A DNA stretch of 64,000 nucleotides. It comes from Halichondria panicea (lineage: Eukaryota; Porifera; Demospongiae; Suberitida; Halichondriidae). Below the pieces are notes generated by a model. That model was not told where the DNA came from. It was given only the letters and a program-made list of their open reading frames with translations, and searched no databases. The stretch is taken from the NCBI RefSeq assembly GCF_963675165.1, contig NC_087382.1:4131963-4195962 (forward strand). The letters run 5' to 3'. The position numbers and the translations under genes are program-made. This document shows positions 47,383 to 59,933 of the stretch, piece by piece. Position 1 is the stretch's first letter. Each line of letters opens with the position of its first letter.

Positions 47383-48348
47383 GATTAAATGAAGAAATTG
47401 ATTTCTTGATATGAAGCTTTCTTCTTATAGCGTCGATCACAATTATTAATTTTGTTTGCCTTCCCAAACTTCTTTTATACTAAAATTCGGTTATGTTAAG
47501 CATGCATAATAATTGTATATGTACTGTACTTGCTGTATGTTGTCTGTGTACCAATACCATGCATATGTTGTTTACCACTTGTTGTCTCCACTGATAGCAT
47601 CAGTGTGGCTATATTGGTACTACACAGGTTCATCGTTAAGAGGACTTAATTGCTATCGTGTGTGAACTCTATGAGACTGATTTTATTGAAGTAGTGTTTG
47701 ATGTCTAGTGAAATTTGTAGCATTCTGTACCCAGCGGTGTATGTTATCCATCATCTGCCACATTGTGTACTGTAAAGCCCTGCATGGCTCCATGTGTTTG
47801 TGTATACAGCTATGCATGAGTTGGTATAGCGTGAGATGTCTTGTGAACTTTGTAGCGCCCTGCGGTGCATGTTATCCACCATCTACCACATACTGTATGC
47901 ATGACTCTAGCGTACAGCAATAAGCAATAAGTTGGTATAATTATAGTGTGAGATGTCTAGTGAACTTTGTAGCCCTCTATACAGTGCATTTTCCACCATC
48001 GACCACTTTTGTGTACTGTATAAAGCCTTGCATGCATGACTCATATATATACAGCAATAAGTTGCTCTTGTGATGTGTAGCCCTATTTTCACTAATTCAT
48101 TATATTAATGACTGCACAAAATGCTAACTCGTGATTCTCTCTTCCTATTTGTTAAACGAGTGCATTTTTTTAATAAACTCCAACTTTATTTTGTTATAAA
48201 TGCTATATAATTATAAGCACACGTAAATACAGAACCATGTGATGCTCTATACTATAAAGTATACAGCTATACACCTAATTATAAAAATGATAAAATTCCA
48301 GCTTTTTGTCTGTTCAGCTTAATTCTCACAGATGAGTACCCATTTAAG
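47383..48348. repeat. Intergenic FReD 8-9, with a triple tandem repeat
   Basis: About 47691-48065 contains three imperfect units of about 130 bp, each with GATGTCTWGTGAA, TGTAGC, TCCAYCATC and GTACTGTA. The cassette GTTTACCACTTGTTGTCTCC lies upstream at about 47568. No exon recognised. Confidence 0.55.
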
Positions 48349-49307
48349 TTACTCGCATGTTGGTGCCATACATGACTTAGCACGAACTCTCATCTCAGCA
48401 TAATCGAAGGCCATGAAACCTCCAGCGCTTCTTTGATGGAGCTGTGGACGAGGGTCTAATGATATACCAACGTTGTAGCAGTCGTCGACGTTGAACCACC
48501 ACCCTCCATTTCTACGTGCAGCACATGGGTTTTCGTTGTTTCTATCATCTGTAGTAAATTTCAATGCATTGTGATAACCAAAGAAGTCGAATCCAGTGTG
48601 CTGTTGGTCAGAAACATGCAGTGTGTAGCTTGTGCCGGGTCCTTCAACTTGAAATTGACCATATGACAATATCAATTTTGTGCCGTTAATTTTCCTCACT
48701 TCAATTTCTACCTCCATTGGCTGTGCATTTGTAAGACAGTGCATGTTCTTTAGTCCGTACCAGAACTCGCCACTCAGGTTTCCGAATCCATTCTCATAAT
48801 CGACCCAATTTCTGTCGAAATATATTCTCTCAGCAACGTCTGGTGTCCTTCGAACGAGAACGATCCATCCACCATCACCACTCTCCATGTTACAGCGTGC
48901 TTGCACTGGGGATAAGTCCAGGCCAAATGGCGTAGTTGGGCAGAAATCTTTGATGTTATAGATACCAGATTCCAGGTTTTGGTCCAGTAATGTATTGGAG
49001 ACTTGTGCTATCTGCGAATGTGTACGGTGGTTAAGGCATTGTATACATGTATTTAATTTAATTTTGTTATCTATTTGCTTGCTATGTACATATCCATGTA
49101 TATATGTGAATAGCTTTATTTCACTTGTACAAAATGTATATGTATTACCTGGCAACAGTCCTTGTGCATAGCCGTGGCACATGTTTTCTTTAGCTGTAGT
49201 GCTTCCGTAAGAGATTGTTGGAAACGATCGGAGCAATCGCTGATTGGAGTACCAGTTGCAGTTGCCATGAGACCAGCAACTACTATCACCACTGCTTTCC
49301 ACTCCAT
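48349..49307 (-). CDS. FReD locus 9: first gene of the tandem two-gene unit
   Basis: Exon 1 49149-49307, exon 2 48349-49011, phase 0, 273 residues. Stalk CSDRFQQSLTEALQLKKTC then DCCQ. Exon 2 opens IAQVSNTLLDQNLESG and contains TTDDRNNENPCAARRNGGWW, so the loop keeps some acidic residues but not DRDND. It ends YAEMRVRAKSCMAPTCE. TATAAAAG at 49395-49402. Loci 11, 13 and 15 are near-identical. Confidence 0.85.
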
Positions 49308-49596
49308 GATTAAAATTCTTGAATGAAGATTTATTGATGTGAAGATTTCTTCTTAAGCGTTGATTGTAATTATTTTTTGCCTCTCGCAAAACTCCTTTTA
49401 TACTGTCTGATAGTCGATATGAAAAACATGCATAATTTTAACACTATATCACTGTTAGCATCCTCAGTGACTATACTCTATATGGTATCTCACTACATTG
49501 TCATTGTTCATAAAACTGCTGAGTCTACATGTCCTGTGAAGCCTTACAGGAATACAACAATGAGCTCGTTTAAGCGTGTGATGTCTTGTGAACTTT

Positions 49597-49812
49597 GTAC
49601 CGTTGCAAAGAAAAGTGTGTAACTTTACAAAAGGTTCGTAAAGTTAAGGCTTCGTGGTTTCATGATTATTAAACTCTGCCTTTCCAAACTTTTTTTTTTC
49701 GAAGCAGGCGAACTTTTTAATGAAGCTTATACAGCAGCCACATATGCGCCATCATGTGCAGTATTCCCAAATTACCCGAAGACTTCGCAAACTTTTTTTG
49801 CAACGTGTCGTA
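49597..49812. mobile_element. Short inverted-repeat element (GTACCGTTGCAAAG)
   Basis: The left end GTACCGTTGCAAAGAAAAGT pairs with the right end ACTTTTTTTGCAACGTGTCGTAC, allowing a small gap. The interior pairs TTCGTAAAGTTAAGG with similar words. Repeats follow at about 54256-54478, 58906-59130 and 63652-63890 as part of the tandem unit. Confidence 0.5.
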
Positions 49813-50170
49813 CACATTTATTGCTGATCATGTGACTATACTTTAAATGTCTTATTGCCCGTTATTGACTGGTTGACTAGTAATTATGGCTTATAACCAA
49901 CCTCAGCCTCGGGCGCACTAATTTCCTAATACCGTATATTATGCTCGATCAGAGGCCGCTCTTGCATAAAGGCCGCTCTTAAATACCTTATTGTTACTAT
50001 TATAAACGGGTACTAATTTTAGCGAATTTTAGCGAATTTGTAATTAACTCTAAATTAAGTACGTGCTAATAATAAAACGCAATTCTGTACAATTATAGTC
50101 TCTGATTCAGTAACTATATCTACAAAAAAGTTCACAAAATTGTTATGTTTAGTTCTTTTCTCTTCTTTTT

Positions 50171-50255
50171 GTACTCACAACTATCAGGATCATCATGCAC
50201 CGAGAGCTGGGCAACTTTTGGGACGCACTCGTAGCTCAGCATAATCATAGGGAAT
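50171..50255 (-). pseudogene. Stranded FReD 3' tail (unit 1)
   Basis: About 85 bp encode the end of a FReD (YDYAELRVRPKVAQLSVHDD and a final SCE). No matching upstream FReD sequence is present; the homology ends at GGGAATAT and is followed by an inverted upstream segment. A remnant of a deleted gene. Copies occur at 54843-54935 and 59494-59586. Confidence 0.65.
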
Positions 50256-50623
50256 ATAATAAAATAGGTCATTAAATCATGATCACACACTTAATTGTTG
50301 ACATAGAAATGGAATTTTATTTTAATAACAATGTTTACAAATATTGCAAATGTGAAAGTTTCAGTTAGCATAACAAGCATTCCATTCCCATGACAACGAG
50401 TGTATGGAGTGTATGGCATAATTTTTCAATAAAACTGCACTAAATTTAATGCTAAACACACGTAACTATAATACATCAGAACCCTGTGATAATGAATTAT
50501 AGCTATAACCTAACGATATAATTTCAGTTTCTCTAGTCATCTACCATGTTTCCATCTATCAGTATAAGTATGTACATAATATTGTTCACACAATTATCAT
50601 GTGAAGGCTCTTTTCCTTTTTTC

Positions 50624-51620
50624 TTAAACACAATTACCAGGACTGTCATCGAGAGCTATACAACCTTTGGGACGCACTCGTAGCTCAGCGTAGTCGTAGG
50701 GATCAAAGCCACTAATATGAAGCTGAGGTTTCGGCATGTCAGTGAGATGCATATCGTAGCAGTGATTAAACCAGTTTCCACCGTTGTTGTATGTTTTTGA
50801 ACAACTACCGGGATTATCTCGATCAAATGTGGAGAATTTCATTCCATTATGATACTGAAAGTAATCAGAACCTTTATATTGTTTGCCTGACACATGCAGT
50901 GTGTAGCTTGTATCAGGTCCATCCACTTTAAAGCTACTATACGAAAGAATTAGTTTTGTGCCACCAGTCTTTCTCAATTCAACTTCGACCTCCATTGGCT
51001 CTCGACTCGTAAGACAGTGCATGTTCTTTAGTCCGTACCAGAACTCGCCACTCAGGTTCCCGAATCCATTCTCATATTCCACCCACGACTTTTTGAATGA
51101 AACTCGCTCAGCAACGTCTGGTGTCCTTCGAATGAGAATGATCCATCCACCGTCACCACTCTCCATGTTACAGTGTGCTTGCATTGGGGAGAAGTTCAGG
51201 CCGAATGGCGTAGTTGTGTGGCAGACCTCGTTGATGTCATAGATCCCAGACTTTGGGTTGTGGTCAAACGTTTTAGACATTTGTGCTATCTGCGAATTTG
51301 TACAACATTGTTTAATCTATGGTGGTAACCTATATATACCTGCATGTTGCATGCATGCGTTTTTTCATTGTCTATATAATTATATGCACGGATATGGCAT
51401 AAATTATTGCACTATTCTTTTACTTGTTGTATATATGTGTGTCATGTTTCTACGTTGTTACCTGGCAACAGTCCTTGTACATAGCTGTGGCACATGTTTT
51501 CTTCAGCTGTAGCACTTCCGTAAGAGATTGCTGAAAACGAGCGGAGCAATCACTGATTGAAGTACCAGTTGCAGTTGCCATGAGACCAGCAACGACTATC
51601 ACCACTGCTTTCCACTCCAT
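50624..51620 (-). CDS. FReD locus 10: second gene of the tandem unit
   Basis: Exon 1 51462-51620, exon 2 50624-51289, phase 0, 274 residues. Stalk CSARFQQSLTEVLQLKKTC then DCCQ. Exon 2 opens IAQMSKTFDHNPKSG. The loop reads STFDRDNPGSCSKTYNNGG, shorter than in locus 14, where four extra residues (DLYS) restore DRDND. It ends GNCV. TATAAAAG at 51695-51702. Loci 12 and 14 are close copies. Confidence 0.85.
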
Positions 51621-53006
51621 GGTTAAAATTCTTGAATGAAGATTTATTGATGTGAAGATTTCTTTTGTCAATGGTAATTTTTTTTGCCTTGCTTCTTTTA
51701 TACTGCCTGCATGACATTCGAACTCTTCAATGCTAAATTACACCTTGCATGGCATATACGTGACTATAACTATACTGATTTGTTTGTATATACCTGATGA
51801 CATGCATGTTTACATTCATTGTGGCATGGCATGGTTTCTTCCAAATCTTTATTGTAAGCACTGCCATATGCCTTGAACAATAGGATGGTATTTAAACTCC
51901 ATACAAGGATTGACATTTTGTTATTTTTGAATGTATGAGCTTTAGATTCTCTATAGCTATAGTTTCCTCTGAATTGTCATGTGTGGTGTTACATATCTTA
52001 CCACAATGGGGAAAGCTTTTACACAAACTTTCACATTTGTAATTATTGTTGGTATAACATATTAAAAAAACATTCCATTTCCATGTCAACAAGTGTGTGA
52101 CCCCCCCCCCCCCCAGAATCCCTGGACCCCCCCTCTGGTCAACTACAATATAGTCTAACACGTACATAAAATAATGTATATAATGATACCCACAGTTTGT
52201 GGACGATTATCCAATAATTATATATATATCCCTCTATATATAACGCTTATAATTGGCCCATAACGATTTCTGTGTACTTGTTTACCACTGGCTGTCTCAC
52301 TAACTCTTATATAGCGTTAGTTTGACTAATTTCATCCCATTAACCAGCTGACTATTATTAATAAGAGCTAGATTATTTCTTAGACTGCCTACTCTAGCCT
52401 CTCGATCAGCATTTAACTGGTACTATACTATATACATGCACTGGATCATTTAAAAGTCCTTGATTGCTGAACCTTACACCTGATATACTATTTAAATAAG
52501 CATGTGAGGTCTTGTACCATATTACTAGATTATTTTGCGGGTGAAAAACCTTTGCGAATGAGCCAAATCAGCAGAAAATTTGATCATTTTTGCAATCTAA
52601 CTATTGCGTTCTGGCAAGGATCGTGTGTATTTACTAGTAATAATTGCGGACTTTATTGTTGCGAATTGATCAACCATCGCAAAGTTTGCAAATGTTTAAT
52701 GCTCGCAAAACATTCTAGCATTGTATATATTCTACCATATCTGCCTTCCTGTAATAATTATACTGTGTGCATATTATTGTACAACAATTAACTATTGCTT
52801 ATAAAGTACCCTCATGCCCCTCCCCCTTACTTATTTATCCACACAATTTCTCTTCACAAATGACTGCACCAAATAAGTACACATAATACAGAAACATGTG
52901 ACAATCTACTACTTATACATGCACCTAACTATAAATGTGATAAAATTCCAGCTTTCAGTTTCTCACAGATATGAGCTCCTATTTAAGTTACTCGCTCCTA
53001 TTTAAG
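51621..53006. other. Intergenic FReD 10-11
   Basis: Contains a poly-C tract (about 52100-52114), the ACCCACAGTTTGTGG phrase (52190), the intergenic cassette, and an element at about 52515-52728. No exon recognised; the sequence repeats at 56288-57656 and 60934-62317. Confidence 0.5.
52515..52728. mobile_element. TTTTGCGGGTGAAAAACC inverted-repeat element
   Basis: The left end TTTTGCGGGTGAAAAACCTT pairs with the right end ending ATGCTCGCAAAA. Inside, words such as TTGCGAAT and CGCAAAGTTTGCAAAT form inverted matches. Copies at about 57182-57365 and 61830-62005 belong to the tandem unit. Confidence 0.5.
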
Positions 53007-53965
53007 TTACTCGCACGTTGGTGCCATACATGACTTAGCACGAACTCTCATCTCAGCATAATCGAAGGCCATGAAACCTCCAGCGCTTCTTTGATGGAGC
53101 TGTGGACGAGGGTCTAATGATATACCAACGTTGTAGCAGTCGTCGATGTTGAACCACCAGCCTCCATTTCTACGTGCAGCACATGGGTTTTCGTTGTTTC
53201 TATCTTCTGTAGTAAATTTCAATCCATTGTGATAACCAAAGAAGTCGAATCCAGTGTGCTGTTGGTCAGAAACTTGCAGTGTGTAGCTTGTGCCAGGTCC
53301 TTCAACTTGAAATTGACCATACGACAGTATCAATTTTGTGCCGTTAATTTTGCTCACTTCAATTTCGACCTCCATTGGCTGTGCATTTGTAAGACAGTGC
53401 ATGTTCTTTAGTCCGTACCAGAACTCGCCACTCAGGTTTCCGAATCCATTCTCATAATCGACCCAATTTCTGTCGAAATATATTCGCTCAGCAACGTTTG
53501 GTGTCCTTCTAACGAGAACGATCCATCCACCATCACCACTCTCCATGTTACAGCGTGCTTGCACTGGGGATAAGTCCAGGCCAAATGGCGTAGTTGGGCA
53601 GAAATCTTTGATGTTATAGATACCAGATTCCAGGTTTTGGTCCAGTAATGTTTTGGAAACTTGTGCTATCTGCGAATGTGTACGGTGGTTAAGGCATTGT
53701 ATACATGTATTTAATTTAATTTTGTTATCTATTTGCTTGCTATGTACATATCCATGTATATATGTGAATAGCTTTATTTCACTTGTACAAAATGTATATG
53801 TATTACCTGGCAACAGTCCTTGTGCATAGCCGTGGCACATGTTTTCTTTAGCTGTAGTGCTTCCGTAAGAGATTGTTGGAAACGATCGGAGCAATCGCTG
53901 ATTGGAGTACCAGTTGCAGTTGCCATGAGACCAGCAACTACTATCACCACTGCTTTCCACTCCAT
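53007..53965 (-). CDS. FReD locus 11: tandem unit 2, first gene
   Basis: Exon 1 53807-53965, exon 2 53007-53669, phase 0, 273 residues. Nearly identical to locus 9. Differences include KTLLDQNLESG for NTLLDQ, EVSKINGT for EVRKINGT and NGLKFTTEDRN for NALKFTTDDRN, that is mostly in the second half of the FReD. TATAAAAG at 54053-54060. Confidence 0.85.
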
Positions 53966-55299
53966 GATTAAAATTCTTGAATGAAGATTTATTGATGTGA
54001 AGACTTCTTCTTAAGCGTTGATTGTAATTATTTTTTGCCTCTCGCAAAACTCCTTTTATACTGTCTGATAGTCGATATGAAAAACATGCATAATTTTAAC
54101 ACTATATCACTGTTAGCATCCTCAGTGACTATACTCTATATGGTATCTCACTACATTGTCATTGTTCATAAAACTGCTGAGTCTACATGTCCTGTGAAGC
54201 CTTACAGGAATACAACAATGAGCTCGTTTGGCATGTGATGTCTTGTGAACTTTGTACCGTTGCGAAGAAAAGTGTGTAACTTTGCAAAGGTTCGTAAAGT
54301 TAAGGCTTCGTGGTTTCATAATTATTAAACTCTTCAGGAAGGCCTTTCCAAACTTTTTTTTTCGAAGCAGGCAAACTTTTTAATGAAGCTTATACAGCAG
54401 CCACATATGCACCAGCATGTGCAGTATTCCCAAATTACCCGAAGACTTCGCAAATTTTTTTTTGCAACGTGTCGTACACATATAATTATTGCTGATCATG
54501 TGACTATACTTTAAATGTCTTATTGCCCGTTATTGACTGGTTGACTAGTAATTATGGCTTATAACCAACCTCAGCCTCGGACGCACTAATTTCCTAATAT
54601 ACCGTATATTATGCTCGATCAGAGGCCGCTCTTGTATAAAGGCCGCTCTCAATATCCTTATTGTTACTATTATAAACGAGTACTAATTTTAGCGAATTTT
54701 AGCGAATTTGTAATTAACTCTAAATTAAGTACGCACTAATAATAAAACGCAATTCTGTACAATTATAGTCTCTGATTCAGTAACTATATCTACAAAAAAG
54801 TTCACACAATTGTCATGTTCAGTTCTTTTCCCTTCTTTTCGTACTCAGAACTATCAGGATAATCATGCACCGAGAGCTGGGCAACTTTTGGGACGCACTC
54901 GTAGCTCAGCATAATCATAGGGAATATAGTAAAATAGGTCATTAAATCATGATCACACACTTAATTGTTGACATAGAAATGGAATTTTATTTTAATAACA
55001 ATATTGTTTACAAATAATTATTGCAAATGTGAAAGTTTCAGTTAGCATAACAAGCATTCCATTCCCATGACAACGAGTGTATGAAGTGTATGGCATAATT
55101 TTTCAATAAAACTGCACTAAATTTAATGCTAAACACACGTAACTATAATACATCAGAACCCTGGATAATGAATTATAGCTATAACCTAACGATATAATTT
55201 CAGTTTCTCTAGTCATCTACCATGTTTCCATCTATCAGTATAAGTATGTACATAATATTGTTCACACAATTATCATGTGAAGGCTCTTTTCCTTTTTTC
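53966..55299. other. Intergenic FReD 11-12
   Basis: Same layout as 49308-50623: element (about 54256-54478), AGGCCGCTCT repeats, FReD tail (54843-54935), inverted segment (about 54948-55110). Differs by short AATTAT-type insertions. Confidence 0.5.
54843..54935 (-). pseudogene. Stranded FReD 3' tail (unit 2)
   Basis: Same remnant as 50171-50255, with minor base changes. Keeps YAELRVRPK and a terminal Cys-region match. Confidence 0.6.
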
Positions 55300-56287
55300 T
55301 TAAACACAATTACCAGGACTGTCATCGAGAGCTATACAACCTTTGGGACGCACTCGTAGCTCAGCGTAGTCGTAGGGATCAAAGCCACTAATATGAAGCT
55401 GAGGTTTCGGCATGTCAGTGAGATGCATATCGTAGCAGTGATTAAACCAGTTTCCACCGTTGTTGTATGTTTTTGAACAACTACCGGGATTATCTCGATC
55501 AAATGTGGAGAATTTCATTCCATTATGATACTGAAAGTAATCAGAACCTTTATATTGTTTGCCTGACACATGCAGTGTGTAGCTTGTATCAGGTCCATCC
55601 ACTTTAAAGCTACTATACGAAAGAACTAGTTTTGTGCCACCAGTCTTTCTCAATTCAACTTCGACCTCCATTGGCTCTCGACTCGTAAGACAGTGCATGT
55701 TCTTTAGTCCGTACCAGAACTCGCCACTCAGGTTCCCGAATCCATTCTCATATTCCACCCACGACTTTTTGAATGAAACTCGCTCAGCAACGTCTGGTGT
55801 CCTTTGAACGAGAATGATCCATCCACCATCACCACTCTCCATGTTACAGCGTGCTTGCACTGGGGAGAAGTTCAGGCCAAATGGTGTAGTTGGGCAGACC
55901 TCGTTGATGTCATAGATCCCAGACTTTGGGTTGTGGTCAAATGTTTTAGACATTTGTGCTATCTGCGAATTTGTACAACATTGTTTAATCTATGGTGGTA
56001 ACCTACCTGCATGTTGCATGCATGCGTTTTTTCATTGTCTATATAATTATATGCACGGATATGGCATAAATTATTGCACTATTCTTTTACTTGTTGTATA
56101 TATGTGTGTCATGTTTCTACGTTGTTACCTGGCAACAGTCCTTGTACATAGCTCTGGCACATGTTTTCTTCAGCTGTAGCACTTCCGTAAGAGATTGCTG
56201 AAAATGAGCGGAGCAATCACTGATTGGAGTACCAGTTGCAGTTGCCATGAGACCAGCAATGACTATCACCACTGCTTTCCACTCCAT
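55300..56287 (-). CDS. FReD locus 12: tandem unit 2, second gene
   Basis: Exon 1 56129-56287, exon 2 55300-55962, phase 0, 273 residues. Like locus 10 but one residue shorter at the start of the FReD (EVCPTTPFG against EVCHTTTPFG), and it has VQARCNMES where locus 10 has MQAHCNMES. That VQARC version matches the odd-numbered loci, hinting at conversion. Stalk CSAHFQQSLTEVLQLKKTC. TATAAAAG at 56367-56374. Confidence 0.85.
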
Positions 56288-57656
56288 GGTTAAAATTCTT
56301 GAATGAAGATTTATTGATGTGAAGATTTCTTTTGTCAATGGTAATTATTTTTTGCCTTGCACACTTCTTTTATACTGCCTGCATGACATTTGAACCCTTC
56401 AATGCTAAATTACACCTTGCATGGCATATACGTGACTATAACTATACTGTTTTGTTTGTATATACCTGATGACATGCATGTTTACATTCATTGTGGCATG
56501 GTTTCTTCCAAATCTTTATTGTAAGCACTGTCATATGCCTTGAACAATAATTATATAGGATGGTATTTAAATTCCATACAAGGATTGACATTTTGTTACT
56601 TTTGAATGTATGAGCTTTAGATTCTCTATAGCTATAGTTTCCTCTGAATTGTGATGTAGATCTTACCACAATGGGGAAAGCTTTTACACAAACTTTCACA
56701 TTTGCAATTATTGTTGGTATAACATATTAAAAAAACATTCCATTTCCATGTCAACAAGTGTGTGACCCCCCCCCCCAGAATCCCTGGACCCCCTCAACTA
56801 CAATATAGTCTAACACGTACATAAAATAATGTATATAATTATACCCACAGTTTGTGGACGATCATCCAATAATTATATATATATCCCTCTATAACGCTTA
56901 TAATTGGCCCATAACGATTTCTGTGTACTTGTTTACCACTGGCTGTCTCACTAACTCTTATATAGCGCCAGTTTGACTAATTTCATCCCATTAACCAGCT
57001 GACTATTATTAATAAGAGCTAGATTATTTCTTAGACTGCCTACTCTAGCCTCTCGATCAGCATTTAACTGGTACTATACTATATACATGCACTGGATCAT
57101 TTAAAAGTCCTTGATTGCTGAACCTTACACCTGATATACTATTTAAATAAGCGTGTGAGGTCTTGTACCATATTACTAGATTATTTTGCGGGTGAAAAAC
57201 CTTTGCGAATGAGCCAAATCAGCAGAAAATTTGATTATTTTTGCAATCTAACTATTGCGTTCTGGCAAGGATCGTGTGTATTTACTAGTAATAATTGCGG
57301 ACTTTATTGTTGCGAATTGATCAACCATCGCAAAGTTTGCAAATGTTTAATGCTCGCAAAACATTCTAGCATTGTATATATTCTACCATATCTGCCTTCC
57401 TGTAATAATTATACTATGTGCATATTATTGTACAACAATTAACTATTGCTTATAAAGTACCCTCATGCCCCTCCCCCTTACTTATTTATCCACACAATTT
57501 CTCTTCACAAATGACTGCACCAAATAAGTACACATAATACAGAAACATGTGACAATCTACTACTATACATGCACCTAACTATAAATGTGATAAAATTCCA
57601 GCTTTCAGTTTCTCACGGATATGAGCTCCTATTTAAGTTACTCGCTCCTATTTAAG
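56288..57656. other. Intergenic FReD 12-13
   Basis: Same layout as 51621-53006: poly-C tract near 56767, ACCCACAGTTTGTGG phrase, cassette, and the TTTTGCGGGTG element at about 57182-57365. No exon recognised. Confidence 0.5.
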
Positions 57657-58615
57657 TTACTCGCACGTTGATGCCATACATGACTTAGCACGAACTCTCA
57701 TCTCAGCATAATCGAAGGCCATGAAACCTCCAGCGCTTCTTTGATGGAGCTGTGGACGAGGGTCTAATGATATACCAACGTTGTAGCAGTCGTCGACGTT
57801 GAACCACCAGCCTCCATTTCTACGTGCAGCACATGGGTTTTCGTTGTTTCTATCTTCTGTAGTAAATTTCAATCCATTGTGATAACCAAAGAAGTCGAAT
57901 CCAGTGTGCTGTTGGTCAGAAACTTGCAGTGTGTAGCTTGTGCCAGGTCCTTCAACTTGAAATTGACCATACGACAATATCAATTTTGTGCCGTTAATTT
58001 TGCTCACTTCAATTTCTACCTCCATTGGCTGTGCATTTGTAAGACAGTGCATGTTCTTTAGTCCGTACCAGAACTCGCCACTCAGGTTTCCGAATCCATT
58101 CTCATAATCGACCCAATTTCTGTCGAAATATATTCGCTCAGCAACGTTTGGTGTCCTTCAAACGAGAACGATCCATCCACCATCACCACTCTCCATGTTA
58201 CAGCGTGCTTGCACTGGGGATAAGTCCAGGCCAAATGGCGTAGTTGGGCAGAAATCTTTGATGTTATAGATACCAGATTCCAGGTTTTGGTCCAGTAATG
58301 TTTTGGAGACTTGTGCTATCTGCGAATGTGTACGGTGGTTAAGGCATTGTATACATGTATTTAATTTAATTTTGTTATCTATTTGCTTGCTATGTACATA
58401 TCCATGTATATATGTGAATAGCTTTATTTCACTTGTACAAAATGTATATGTATTACCTGGCAACAGTCCTTGTGCATAGCCGTGGCACATGTTTTCTTTA
58501 GCTGTAGTGTTTCCGTAAGAGATTGTTGGAAACGATCGGAGCAATCGCTGATTGGAGTACCAGTTGCAGTTGCCATGAGACCAGCAACTACTATCACCAC
58601 TGCTTTCCACTCCAT
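57657..58615 (-). pseudogene. FReD locus 13: tandem unit 3, first gene, one nonsense codon
   Basis: Exon 1 58457-58615, exon 2 57657-58319, same lengths and splice sites as loci 9, 11 and 15. A single TGA (58158-58160) replaces the CGA of VLVRRTP in the FReD; everything after it is otherwise open and near-identical to the intact copies. TATAAAAG at 58703-58710. It is a very young pseudogene, or a sequencing or allelic variant. Readthrough cannot be judged from sequence. Confidence 0.8.
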
Positions 58616-59933
58616 GATTAAAATTCTTGAATGAAGATTTATTGATGTGAAGATTTCTTCTTAAGCGTTGATTGTAATTATTTTTTGCCTCTCGCAAAAC
58701 TCCTTTTATACTGTCGGATAGTCGATATGAAAAACATGCATAATTTTAACACTATATCACTGTTAGCATCCTCAGTGACTATACTCTATATGGTATCTCA
58801 CTACATTGTCATTGTTCATAAAACTGCTGAGTCTACATGTCCTGTGAAGCCTTACAGGAATACAACAATGAGCTCGTTTGGCATGTGATGTCTTGTGAAC
58901 TTTGTACCGTTGCAAAGAAAAGTGTGTAACTTTGCAAAGGTTCGTAAAGTTAAGGCTTCGTGGTTTCATAATTATTAAACTCTTCAGGAAGGCCTTTCCA
59001 AACTTTTTTTTTCGAAGCAGGCGAACTTTTTAATGAAGCTTATACAGCAGCCACATATGCACCAGCATGTGCAGTATTCCCAAATTACCCGAAGACTTCG
59101 CAAACTTTTTTTTGCAACGTGTCGTACACATATAATTATTGCTGATCATGTGACTATACTTTAAATGTCTTATTGCCCGTTATTGACTGGTTGACTAGTA
59201 ATTATGGCTTATAACCAACCTCAGCCTCGGGCGCACTAATTTCCTAATATACCGTATATTATGCTCGATCAGAGGCCGCTCTTGTATAAAGGCCGCTCTC
59301 AATATCCTTATTGTTACTATTATAAACGAGTACTAATTTTAGCGAATTTTAGCGAATTTGTAATTAACTCTAAATTAAGTACGCACTAGTAATAAAACGC
59401 AATTCTGTACAATTATAGTCTCTGATTCAGTAACTATATCTACAAAAAAGTTTACACAATTGTCATGTTCAGTTCTTTTCCCTTCTTTTCGTACTCAGAA
59501 CTATCAGGATAATCATGCACCGAGAGCTGGGCAACTTTTGGGACGCACTCGTAGCTCAGCATAATCATAGGGAATATAGTAAAATAGGTCATTAAATCAT
59601 GATCACACACTTAATTGTTGACATAGAAATGGAATTTTATTTTAATAACAATGTTTACAGATATTGCAAATGTGAAAGTTTCAGTTAGCATAACAAGCAT
59701 TCCATTCCCATGACAACGAGTGTATGGCATAATTTTTCAATAAAACTGCACTAAATTTAATGCTAAACACACGTAACTATAATACATCAGAACCCTGTGA
59801 TAATGAATTACAGCTATAACCTAACAATATAATTTCAGTTTCTCTAGTCATCTACCATGTTTCCATCTATCAGTATAAGTATGTACATAATATAGTTCAT
59901 ACAATTATCATGTGAAGGCTCTTTTCCTTTTTC
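58616..59933. other. Intergenic FReD 13-14
   Basis: Same layout as 49308-50623, including the element (about 58906-59130), FReD tail (59494-59586) and inverted segment (about 59600-59745). Confidence 0.5.
59494..59586 (-). pseudogene. Stranded FReD 3' tail (unit 3)
   Basis: Third copy of the remnant described at 50171-50255, almost identical to the unit 2 copy. Confidence 0.6.

Larger units (their letters stand above)
49308..50623. other. Intergenic FReD 9-10: element, FReD tail, inverted segment
   Basis: Holds a small inverted-repeat element (about 49597-49812, ends GTACCGTTGCAAAGAAAAGT and its complement), then AGGCCGCTCTT repeats near 49950. The stranded FReD tail (50171-50255) and an inverted copy of an upstream segment (50275-50435) follow. 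Confidence 0.55.

Noticed and set aside
48349-49389. Single open frame of 346 codons across both FReD exons (also 53007-54047)
   Set aside because: It reads exon 1 in the wrong frame and runs through the intron. The spliced model restores the signal peptide and DCCQ stalk seen in all loci.
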